Of a stretch of DNA of 39,878 bases, positions 1-9,860 are shown piece by piece. The DNA is taken from contig JAPEVF010000413.1 in the NCBI GenBank assembly GCA_029747585.1, positions 1 to 39,878 of the forward strand, read 5' to 3'. Position 1 is the first letter of the stretch. Every line of letters starts with the position of its first letter. A model generated the notes under the pieces. The model did not search any database. It was not told where the DNA came from and saw nothing but the letters and a program-made list of their open reading frames with translations. The position numbers and the translations under genes were made by a program. The stretch comes from Pleurotus djamor. Its lineage: Eukaryota; Basidiomycota; Agaricomycetes; Agaricales; Pleurotaceae.

Positions 1-52
1 GAAAAGTGATCACATCGTCATCATCATCAGCGTAACTAAAAGCGTTCATAAA

Positions 53-1438
53 TTACCAACGAGCCATCAAAGCACCCAAGGCCAGAACAACACCGGCGAA
101 AGAGAAAGTCATTCCGAGTGCTCCATTGTTGTTGTTGCTGTTACCATTACCAGATCCGCCAGATCCATTCCCAGCAGAAGAGCTTGAATCAGACGAAGTA
201 CCGTTGATTCGTCGAGCGAGCTGCTGGAAAGCTGCGAAGTTGTTGGGACCAGATTCGACAGCGTTGATGGAGAAGACCATTCCAGCACCACAGTGATTCG
301 TTTGTCCACAGTAACCCCAGATAGGAGCGGTCTGAGGGTGACATCAGTAAGCGGCAGTTCCAAAATCAATCGTGTCTGATACTCACGTCGTTGATGGTGA
401 TCTGGAAAGTAGGGAAAGTGGAAGCATCTGCTGCAACAGGTTGGCTACGAAGACAAGTTGATCAAGAGAGAGTTCTAGAGGAGTTGACTTGGGATACTTA
501 CAATCCAGAGCGGAAGCCTTGCTGGCTAGTGGTATCGCCCAAAGGTCTGCACGGGTTGCTGAAGCTGGATTGAGTCACCGTGTGGTTCTTGGGGCGGAAC
601 TCGAAAGTGACGGTGTCGCCGACGGCAGCTTGGATGTTGCTGGGGCTGAACGCAAGTTGTCCATCAGCGCCGACGGTGATGACGTGCTGAGCAGGTTGAG
701 GAGCGGGGGTAGGGGGTGGTGTGCCGTCGTAGCTAGTGTAGGTCGTGGTCCAGACTGAAGCACCATGTGTGACAGTTGCAGTGGCAGTCTGCCATTGGGG
801 AGCCGCGGGGGTTACGTAGGAATCTGTGGAAGAACTGGCGGGGGCAGATGAACTTTGCGCGGTACCGTTGGTAGCAATGGCCAACTCTTGGAAAGCTTGG
901 AAGGTACGCGGGCCCTCAGAGGGAGGATTGACCGCGAAAACCATACCTGCGTGTAGAGGTCAGCATGATTACTATTAAACAAGCCAATGTTGCTTACCAC
1001 GACCGCAATGGCCAGTTTGGCGACAGTAGAACCACTTGGGGGTGGTATCCGTGACATGGAACTGGAAATTTGGCAAATGGCCAGATTCATCTGCGACGGG
1101 GTTGCTGAGAATGAGTTAGCCAAACGGTCAATTTATTCCACGGCTCAATGAGGCTTACAAGCCAGAGTCAACTCCATCTGCTAACCGGACGCAAGGAGCC
1201 TCGAAGGCCGATTGCGTAGCCGTATGATTCTTGGGATGGCTGAATCGAAGTTAGAGGAAATTCAATTCAAAGGCTGAGACAAGGACACTTACAAGACAAA
1301 GTTGACAACGTCCCCGGGAACTGCGTTGACATATTGAGGGTTATACGCGAGTTCACCTCCAGCGCCGACGGAGACATCATAAGTCACGGCGAGAGCAGCG
1401 GGGAGGACGGAAAGGGCGAATGCAAGAGCCTTAGACAT
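53..1438 (-). CDS. Two-domain cupredoxin, serine-rich, probably GPI-anchored
   Basis: Secreted blue-copper-like protein of the fungal extracellular serine-rich family. It starts MSKALAFALSVLPAALA, a signal peptide, followed directly by cupredoxin domain 1. That domain has a PKNHT histidine and a FYCRQTGHCGRGM cluster supplying Cys, His and Met. A Ser/Thr/Pro linker leads to domain 2, with a second PKNHT and GYCGQTNHCGAGM. A Ser/Gly/Asn-rich stretch and a hydrophobic tail ending LALGALMARW look like a GPI-anchor signal. Several short introns are visible. The one at 947-997 joins GRG to MVF in frame, and another interrupts the domain 1 loop near 1235-1300. Both domains keep all four type-1 copper ligands. 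The physiological role of the family is not settled; cell-wall copper binding or redox is usually proposed. Product identity is firm, exact exon borders less so. Confidence 0.85.
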
Positions 1439-2517
1439 TGGTGGTCGTGAAGAGAGAAAGAAAGAAAGAGCTGATGATATTTTCGAGACGGTGAGACATG
1501 GTATTTAAGCAAAAAAGCCTCTGCGTAGGTCATTTGCGTACCGATCCTGTGGAAGGGGAAATTCAACCCCGCGAAGGACACATCGGGCGCTCCGGAAACT
1601 TGCAACGGACAAAAAACGCAAACAAGACATGCCAAGCGACTGGCCTGAGACTTGGGTCCTCAGCGTGATGAACACACAACCTGTACCGTAAAACACGCTT
1701 CGGGAGCTTCGGGAGAGGATATTATCGTATGCGCTGTGTATGCGAGTCGGTGAATGGGATTGGACTAGAACAAGTAAACAGATGCAATGCCTCACGTGTA
1801 TCACAGGGTATGTTTGTTGCGATGCACCTTGCATGATTCGTCGGTCCCAGCAACCAAATTGGGGCGGGAGATGTTACGTGAGACGTTTAAGATGAAATGC
1901 AGATATGTCTCAACCCTGCCTCGCGTTCACAAAGGGGATATCGAGGAAGGGCTCTGTAAACAAAAAAAANCCTTAATTTTCACTGGGACATCGCACAGCC
2001 CGAAGAGACTCACTGGGTCCTGCATGTTTCAGCGCTCGACGCACATGCAGCGAGGATGAGTAAAGCTGCAGAATGGCTCCCTTCAGCACAGGGTTTGTCA
2101 AACCCAAGGAGTGAACGTAAACTACGCCTTGGGATTGAGGATATATTAACCTGCAACAACCTACGACGCAGGGAGCGCGGGCAGGCCGGAGAACGTCTTT
2201 CCGAAGTGAGGCCGGTAGATTATGCTCACCGATGTTGTGTGGTACGTGCGTTGATAAGGACTTGAAAATATCCATATCATCGATGACCCGGACAGACAGC
2301 TTAACATGAAACTGGGCGCTCCCGAGGCGCCCTCGGGGGTAAAAACATCGTTGGGGAAAACGTCGAACTCTGCCGAAAGGTTGGCCAGCAAAATCTGGTC
2401 ATTGATGCGTAATAAATCTTTAACCTAACTAAAAAAACAACAGACGAGTACCTCATGACCTACTGTATGGATAAAAAACAAACGGGGACGACAAACGGGA
2501 CTTGAAGAGTAGGGGAA
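1439..2517. other. Intergenic region, no gene recognised
   Basis: About 1.1 kb between the cupredoxin start and the SART1 stop. Open frames here are short and have no recognisable family or coding context. A TTAAATA element on the minus strand near 1500-1507 lies about 65 nt upstream of the cupredoxin ATG and may act as its TATA box. An ambiguous base sits at 1970 beside an A-run. A short GC-rich palindromic stretch (gcgctcccgaggcgccctcg) lies near 2316-2336. Confidence 0.5.
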
Positions 2518-5322
2518 CTACCGCCGTTTCGTCGGTGGTGCGTCGCCGCCCTCTTCTCCTGCTTTACGCTTAGCAGAAAACCCAAATGCCACTTTCGTAC
2601 GGTCACTAGGTACCGGGGTACCACCTTGTGACGAGGGTTCGACGACCGCAGTCGATGATATCCGAGAAAAGCCAGGTCGAGGAGCGGGCGAGCCGTTGGC
2701 GCCTGAAGATGACGCGGGACTGTCGATTGAATGGATATGTTGAACTGGTGCAGGAACAGTCATGAATCCATTCTGTGAGGCTTTCGCATCGCTCTTCTTT
2801 TGTTTCTTCTTCTCCGTTTTGCCTTTAGCGAGCGGTTGACTGTCGAGGAACTCTGCTATTTGTGGTACGGCGCTACAGAGACAATAATGAGTAATCAGTC
2901 GAAGAGTGCAAAGCGAATGAACGTACCCTCTGTTTCCAACGGAAAGAACGAAATGGGCCTGGCCAGTCTTCTCCTGCCGTTGTTGGAAGGCCTTGCTCAT
3001 GCTCAGAGGCGTATCGCCACTAGCCATAGCCTCTTTCTTCTTCTCTTCTGCAATCTTCTTCAACCTCTTCTCCGTCTTCATCCTCCCACTACCCTTGCCA
3101 TGGAATTTATGCGACAATGCTTTCCAAGCCTCCTTCGGTGTCAACGAGCGACCGAACTCATCATAGTACTTGATCTCGACGTCAGGCTTGTAATTCTTGA
3201 ACGCATCCAAATTATCCCGAGCCTCCTGTTGTTCTCGCAACCGGTTCTCGTATTCACGCTGAGTTTGATCCTTGTTCCCGCCGCGGGCTTGCAGTCGTTC
3301 CACCTCGCGCTGTGCGATGCGATAACGTTGCTCCGCTAACCATTGGTCGCGTCGTAGTTGTGTCTGTTCCCGCTCGACTTGACCTGCCGCTGGTGTAGCA
3401 AGGATTCCTTGTTGTCGAAGGATGTTGAGTGTCGACGCCATCCCTGTGCTGAACGTGGGCTCAGCGGAGGTACCAACAGTATCATCCTCTTCAAGTTCCT
3501 GAGCGTCGGCAACTTTGAGTGCCTCTTCGATTGCATCGAGCATAGCCATATCGTCTTCCTCATCTTCGTCCTTCACCACGACCTCGCCAGCTTCTATTTC
3601 CTCCATTGGCTGATCAGCGGGTGCCATGGACACATCTCTCGACGGTGATTTCACAGAGCGACCACGAGTGGGTTGTGTGGAGGCTTCGACTGGTTCTGTC
3701 TTAACCGGGACAGGATTATTGCCAACGGCACGCACAAATTCAGAGGTATCGTCGAAGGTGAGCCTGTTGCCATCATCAGCATCGGCAGCATCCTCTTCAA
3801 CCTTGATAAACGTAGGCTCGCTGGGGTCTTGCGTACGTTCTCGGGCGACTGTGGAAGTGGCCGTCAGTTTCGGCGTCTAAGGAAATGAGACGGGGAGACT
3901 TACTCTTTTTCGCAAGTTCTTCAGGTGACAATTTCTTAGGTTTATGTATCTTCGCTTTTCTCGAGCGGGCCAACATTGCTTGCAGTTCATCATCGTCAAC
4001 AAAATTGTCGTTCAGGTTTCGTTCACGAGGTTTGACGTCGACTTCCATGGCATCCTCAGGGGCCAGCTCGGCGTCAGCTGCACGACGATTTGAGCGTTTC
4101 TTCTTGGTCTTTGGCTTCTTGAACCCCACGTCGCCTTCTTGAAGATAGTCTGTCATTTCCAAGTTTTCTAGAGCAAGATCAGGACGTGCAGCGACACTGA
4201 AGTACACATAAACCACTTACTAGCATAATCTATTGACAATAGTGATTTGTTGACAGACGCTGCGGCTTCCTGCTCCCTTTTCGCAGTCTGCTCAGCCTTG
4301 CTCGGCAAAGTCGAGCTCCCAAGTCGGAAACCCTAGAGANACTGTGAGCGTAATTATGAAGGGATTAAGAGCAGACATACCGTCTCTTTGTTTGACAAAC
4401 CCAAATCCTCGTCGTACTTTGCAAGGATAGCTCGTTTCATTCCAGCGTTCCCGGCGGTAAACTCGTCGTCGTCATAGCCTGTGTAGTCTCGCCGTTTTAT
4501 TTTCGTCTCATTCCTCTCCTTCGTCCGCTCCTCCTCAGCCATCTCTACATTTTGAAGTTCGTCCTCTATGATTGGGTTGAGTGAGATGAAGTCANGGATG
4601 AATATCAGTGAAGACGGACCTTCGTTGTCCAAGATTCGACTGTCTTTGAGTGTGAGTATCCGAGCATCACCCTCTCCAAGATCTTCAAAGTCATGGCTAA
4701 CCTTCAGCCCGGCGAGGTCACCTGTGGAANAATGAGTCAGGCCAAATCATACGCAGCGCGCGTGCGTAGCAAGGGANTTACGTTCGGAGTATTCTTCCTG
4801 GAACTGTTTGTCCATATTCTCCAGCTCTTCAAGTCTCTTCTTCGCAAGCTCCTTCTCCTTCTTCTTGCTTCGCTTGATCCATTTCAAAGTATTGTCGTCG
4901 CCATCTGCGTCTCCAAGAGTTGCACCTTTGAGTGAGGCGTTCAATTCACGCCTGTTTCTCACCCTATCACGAATTCAACGTGAGCATGTTGCTCAGCACA
5001 AGAACGGGCCTAAATGCCCAAAAGGACAGAGATGGAAGTGGCTGCAACGATATANGGACTGAATACTTACTTGGCAATCTGGTCAGCTATCCTCCTGAAA
5101 AGCAGCAAAGAGAGCACAAATTAGTATGTGAAGTGCATGCGTACTGGCTACGCACTTGGTCTCCTTCTCCTTGGCTTCCTGCTCGCGCTTTTTGGCATAG
5201 TTATCTTCGGCCTGCTTCTCCTTGCTGTCTGCGGGTTCCTTGTCCTCAGTGAGCGGCTTGAGACCGAGGGAGATACGGATTTTGTTAGTCTCTTCCAAGC
5301 TAATGCTCTCTTCCATCGACAT
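2518..5322 (-). CDS. SART1: U4/U6.U5 tri-snRNP protein SART1/Snu66
   Basis: Nuclear pre-mRNA splicing factor of the U4/U6.U5 tri-snRNP, needed for spliceosome activation. The N-terminus reads SISLEETNKIRISLGLKPL, the diagnostic SART1 start. It is followed by a charged, Lys/Glu-rich coiled-coil region with the family motifs LKWIKRSKKKEKELAKKRLE and AILAKYDEDLG. The last exon carries the conserved EIKYYDEFGRSLTPKEAWK and LSHKFHGKGSGRMKTEKRLK blocks. The C-terminus is a basic KRKAGEEGGDAPPTKRR tail. At least seven short introns are needed. One tiny second exon (RIADQIA) lies near 5073-5096. Ambiguous bases at 4340, 4595, 4730, 4777 and 5055 fall in or next to introns, so small exon borders there are uncertain. 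The start was chosen as the first Met of MSMEES, just downstream of a compact divergent promoter. Confidence 0.93.
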
Positions 5323-5487
5323 CTTGGATAGTAGGGTGGGGCGGGCAAGGAAGGGGAGTTGATGGTGGTTGGTNACAACGACGACTCACTTCAAGAAAGT
5401 CTATCTCACGGTAAGCGCTTTGCTTCCCACGGTCTCAATCCGAACGCTGCCTCCGCCTCCAATTCCAATTGAACTTGCAAGCTAAAC
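5323..5487. promoter_or_regulatory. Compact divergent promoter between SART1 and complex I subunit
   Basis: Only 165 bp separate the divergent ATGs of SART1 (minus) and the 9.5 kDa complex I subunit (plus). This stretch must hold both 5' leaders and core promoters. I see no clear TATA box, as is common for housekeeping genes. An ambiguous base lies at 5374. Confidence 0.5.
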
Positions 5488-5835
5488 ATGTCTTTCTTCG
5501 CCAGACCCCTCCGCTCTTCCTACCGTTATCTGGTGCGTCTGACACGTCTCGGCGACGTTGGACACGACGTGCTCATGCTCGAGTTCGCTTCATAGCAAAG
5601 ACAGGCCCATGAAAACACCGTCATCTTCTATTCGTGCATTATTGGTGCTATTGGTCCGATAATGGTTGTTACCATTCCTCCACTTAGAGAGAGGATGGGA
5701 TGGAGACCTTCGGAGATGGTTCCAACGACATACCCTCGTGCGTCTCCCTTGAATTATCTGGGTTTGGTGAGGCTAACGTTGGTTCCAGTCCCAAAGCGTG
5801 CAAGACAGCCAATACAAGGATACGAAGACGAGTAA
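5488..5835 (+). CDS. NADH:ubiquinone oxidoreductase 9.5 kDa subunit (complex I)
   Basis: Small accessory subunit of mitochondrial complex I in the inner membrane, related to the Neurospora 9.5 kDa subunit. Three exons join in frame: 5488-5532, 5596-5737 and 5789-5835, giving 77 residues. The introns begin gtgcgt and end tag and cag. The protein starts MSFFARPLRSSYRYL and has one transmembrane helix (VIFYSCIIGAIGPIMVVTIP). After it come the family's charged stretch and the conserved TYPLPKRARQPIQGYEDE end, comparable to TYPIPKGPRQ in ascomycetes. The exons are too short for simple ORF finding. The gene shares a 165-bp divergent promoter with SART1. Confidence 0.88.
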
Positions 5836-6009
5836 ACGCACTTGGACTACCGCGACTAGATTTCCTCGTAGCGCTTGCCTATATAACATGTACCTTGGAC
5901 AGTTGGCAACGCAGACCATCGCGTAGAAACTTANNCCATACCATCCGGCGTTAGAAGGCTGGAACCAGACGGTGGTTTTGAATTTTGATCGTTGGATTGC
6001 CTTTTGCTC

Positions 6010-6721
6010 CTACTCTTCCTCATCAGTGGTCTCGCCTTCTTCTTCTTCCTCATCATTTTCGTCATTTTCGTCGTCGTCGTCATTGTCCTCAATATCTGTA
6101 GGCTCCTGGACAGGCTGAGCAGGGGCCGCCGCCGCGGGCTGATATTGATTCGGTGCTGAGCCACTAGCCATCTTCCTAGCCTGCTCGGCTCTTATAGCTT
6201 CTTCCTTCGCTTCATCAATAGGTAGTAACTCTTCCAACGCGAGGTCCTTCCACCTGAGAGCCCCATTGACGCCCCCACCATCGTACCCCATGTCCTGAAA
6301 TAGTGCTTTTGAAGTCGGATCGTACGGCGGACGTGGTTTCATGGCTGGATGTCGAGGGTTCGTAGGATTGCCATAGGGATACGATGGATGCACCTGCGAA
6401 GGCAGAACTGGTGATATTTGCGCATGCCGATTAGATTCGCAAAAGGAACAAACTCCCAAACGCACTGTCCGAGTCGTCCGGGTTTGGTGGAACCATATAT
6501 GCAGGGAAGTCCATTTCTAAGCAAAGGTTAGAGGAGCCTCAGTGGATAAAGTGCCCTTATACCGTCGTCCGATATGTCTCCCTTGATATACTCCGGTGTT
6601 TCGAGCGTGTCTAACGTCTCTAGATCGCGCTTCGTCATATGGATGTAGCAATATGTGAGGTCCTGTAAAAGTGTATCAACATCAAGTGAAAGGACAGTTT
6701 CAGGATGAAGCATACAGTCAT
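6010..6721 (-). CDS. Probable anaphase-promoting complex subunit Apc13-like, acidic tail
   Basis: Exons join in frame to give MTDLTYCYIHMTKRDLETLD, then a DISDDEMDFPAYMVPPNPDD block, a Pro-rich middle, the motif RWKDLALEELLP, an Ala/Gln/Pro stretch and a very acidic C-terminus. The spacing of a Tyr-Ile-His start, an acidic (D/E)-(I/L/M)-D-(I/F)-P segment and a terminal W-(K/T)-D-L-A-L motif resembles Apc13/Swm1, a small subunit that stabilises the APC/C ubiquitin ligase in the nucleus. Introns lie near 6677-6719 (donor gtatgc), 6516-6560 and 6411-6469. An upstream in-frame ATG at 6772 would add 17 residues. The Asp/Glu tail makes the protein about twice the usual Apc13 length. The assignment rests on motif recall and is tentative; the gene itself is well supported. 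Confidence 0.55.
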
Positions 6722-6817
6722 GTCGAAGATCAGTCGCGTTGTGGTTCGAGAGACAAAGCGAGTTCGGCGCATCGCGAGGCTTGTCACCGAAACACTGTGG
6801 AGGANGAAAAAGCTGAG

Positions 6818-6903
6818 TCCCTCAGACCGGGATCGAACCAGTGGCCTTGGGATTGGAGTGTAACCATTACAGTCCCACGCTCTTCCAACTGAGCTACCGA
6901 GGG
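6818..6903 (-). tRNA. tRNA-Tyr (anticodon GUA) with intron
   Basis: On the minus strand the sequence folds as a cloverleaf. The acceptor stem CCCTCGG pairs with CTGAGGG and is followed by discriminator A. The D arm is TAGCTCAGTTGGAAGAGC, and the anticodon stem TGGGA/TCCCA encloses CTGTAA. The T arm is ACTGGTTCGATCCCGGT. The anticodon is GTA and the C1-G72 pair is typical of eukaryotic tRNA-Tyr. An intron of about 13 nt (TGGTTACACTCCA) follows base 37, as expected for nuclear tRNA-Tyr. Confidence 0.93.
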
Positions 6904-7007
6904 ATACAAGTCAGTGGATCAGTCCGCAATATGATGCATTCCTCTGATGCGAGATGTGGGCATAATGAACACTAAAGTACAGTCCGTGTCCGTAANACAT
7001 GCCTAGA

Positions 7008-9687
7008 TTACTTCAAGGTAAACGACTCGACAGCTATGTTAGTAGTCATGATGCAGATGTAAGCAATGATGAGGAATACACCCCAAGTCCGTGTCAGGAA
7101 GTACCCGTTAAGGGGCACGAAAACGAGAGTCGCCGCGAGTAAACATAATAGTCCGATGGTGCTGACAAGCAGCGTTCTGGAAAATTCAAGGGGATAAGCC
7201 TGTCCGCTGTAGGTGTTGTAAGAACCGGCAATGCCAACTCCAAGGAGGATGTTAAGCATGGGCCCGCCGAAGCAGGCCGAAAAGCCCATGATGGGAGCAA
7301 ACGTCTGGTTCGGCGTATTAGATAAAGGCAGGACTTTGGGGAAGTAAGGAATCACTCACAGCAACGCTCATATTTGCGACGAGGTCGGCTAGAGAATTCC
7401 CCACTGCGAATATTGTCAAGCCAATGATTGCATCCGACAACCCAAAGATGAAACCAAAGGTCTGTGATGATGGTGAGCGCTGTGTTATGGGCAGCCCAAC
7501 GGATGCTTACAGTAAGAACATTGACAACCTCGTCAGCTACGGCCATAATCCAGACGATAGCCACGAAGAATCCCATAGAGCAGCGGGCCATCTGCATGAT
7601 AGGATGCTTTCCATGTTCAGGCATTAAGAGAACAAGCGTAGCTGCGCCAGCTCCCGCAATAGCCGTGCCCAGGAGTATCCAGAACAAATGGCCGTTGGAA
7701 TCTATAGGACGACCCAAAGATCAGTCCGGACATTCAAGCGAAGACGTGGTCATGACTCACTAAATAAAACGGCGACACTAAACAACGGCCCCAGAATACA
7801 TTGGACGGCCATTAGCCACTTGTTATAATCCATCTCATATGTCGCTCCTTTCAACTCTTCCTCTGCGACCAAAGCTCTTGTAACGCCCTCTTCTTCGAAT
7901 TCAATAAGAGGGCCCGCAGATATCCCATTCGGCGAGGATTCAGGACACCCATATGGTGTCACAACCACAGGTAAAGTCAATGTCAGCAGCATCACTGCCG
8001 GTGCAGCGAAGATACATGCTAACATCCCAAGCACAGACTTGTCCCCAAAGTCACTTAGTGAGGGGAATAGTATGTGAATAGTGCGCTTGAAAGCGGAGAA
8101 ATAACGGCCACGACGCGAAGTGGAGAGTGTTTCCGTGTCTGTGTCGTAAGATGATATCACAGGTGATGCAGGTGTGGGTGTGATGGAAATGGAGGGTATG
8201 GGAGGACGGGTGAGATGGGCGTCATGAGAGTAATTCGATGATGCGAAAGACAGACGAGGATTAGAACGGTCATTCAATGGTACGCTAAGCGTTGCATCAA
8301 AGGGATTGTTCTCTTCGTCGTAAGAATGAGTTGGTGAAGGACTCCGACTGGTGCGAGGGCGATATTGACTCCCCGTTGACGTCGTCCTCGAGTGGCTCAT
8401 CGCTGGGGCATGGTAATGTCCACCGGCAAAAGGTGTAGCAGGACTCTCGAATGCAGAGAGCTGGGGACCAGCAGCGTGCGTATTGAGTGAATTGACGACT
8501 TGGCGAAACTCAAGGGCACCGACAAGTGAGAAAGATGGGAGACGTGGGTGCTGATGCCTAAGAGTTGGCGACGGACTTCGAGAGTAAGGTCGAGGTGGTA
8601 GGTCGGTCTGCAGCCGAGGGGGATTGGGGGAGGATATAGCACGCAGCCTCCCAGGTGAGGGGACAGCGAGGGCTTGCTGTTGTTGGGGCTCGGCTAGCGT
8701 TAGGTCAGCTTCGAGTGCGCATGCCGACAACGAAGACTCACGATCGTCTCTGTACGGTGTTGTGATTGGAGTCTCATCATACTCGGCGCGTATCTGAGCT
8801 TCCAGCGCACGCTTCTTATCCTGTGTCCGCTCCCACCAATTTTGGCACACGACCACAATAACATAGAACACATACAATCCCACCATAGCCACGGCCTCCC
8901 CGAAGAATATTCTGTTATCTGACAGAATGGCAAGTAATAGACCGACGGCCGCACTGAATACCCCGACGTCTCGGAGGAAAGGTGCTCTGTTGACTTGGAA
9001 CGGCTTTATGATACACATAGAACCGACGACAACTGAGACAATGAAGGATGCGGCACCAATGAGTTCGCCAATGGCCAAGCTCCCTGAACCTGTGCGCATC
9101 GCCGAGAATGTGGAGAAGACGTCCGGGCTGCCGTTTCCGAAGGCCAGAAAGGTGACACCCGCAACATTTTCGTCCAGACCGAGTAGCTGCGCAATTGTCG
9201 CTAAGTTTGGCGTAAAGAAGTCCGAGGCACTGATGCCCAATGTCGAGAAGAGGAATAGCAGCCATAGCAGCAGGCCTATGAAGCCGACGGGTCGTAGAGT
9301 TGATGGCAAGCAGAAGTAGGTTTGGAGATAGTTGATAGAAAGGAATGTGTCGGATGAAGGGCATCTTTTCTGAGCATGATGGCATTGCTCAGCGACAGGG
9401 AAATCAATTGGACGGCATTGTTTCTGGTGAGTGAATCAGCACGTCAGCATGAACTCGATGTCGAGACCGCCCCCTCATCCCCCCATCCTCGCAAGCCAGC
9501 CAGATCAATAGCTCACCTGATGCAAGCTAGCGTCCAGCTCAGATATGTCGCTTCGTTTGGAGAACTCCAGCAATAGGTCCGACGAGGAAGTTGAATACGG
9601 GCGGTAACGACTCTGCGTCCATAGAATGCAATTTATCACGAAAAGTGAGACAAATAAGAGCCTCGCGGCACCTGGGCGTGTGTTCAT
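7008..9687 (-). CDS. NCLX-type Na+/Ca2+ exchanger (SLC8B1-like cation/Ca2+ exchanger)
   Basis: Integral membrane antiporter that moves Ca2+ against Na+ or another cation. Fungal members act in intracellular organelles. Human NCLX is mitochondrial, and the yeast relative is Ecm27. A signal-anchor-like start (MNTRPGAARLLFVSLFV) leads to a luminal Cys-containing segment (KQCRPIDF, RCPSSDTFLSINYLQTYFC). Next comes the first alpha repeat, VAGVTFLAFGNGSPDVFS, with further helices. A long Ser/Pro-rich cytosolic loop of about 250 residues follows. The second alpha repeat is TIFAVGNSLADLVANMSVA with FSACFGGPMLNILLGVG. The end is a helix and VESFTLK. Five exons total roughly 800 residues; the first intron runs from about 9513 to 9432. 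The key Asn/Asp/Gly residues of both alpha repeats are present. An in-frame upstream Met at 9753 is possible. Confidence 0.9.
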
Positions 9688-9860
9688 GACGGAAGAGGTT
9701 CGAAGAGAGTAGCCAGCTTCATATGATGATGGTGGAACGGTGTGCGTGTGCAAGCAAGTTTATGCTTCATGGTCACATGCATTACATCGCCATGCTCAGG
9801 AGTACTGTAGTTCCATATTTGATACATGCAACATATGGGACTTGAGAGAAGACAAGATAA

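Noticed and set aside
2800..3339. 179-codon plus-strand open frame
   Set aside because: It is the antisense shadow of the long SART1 last exons, whose protein is clearly recognisable.
8915..9385. 156-codon minus-strand open frame
   Set aside because: It is an out-of-frame shadow of the exchanger gene, whose frame carries the alpha-repeat motif.
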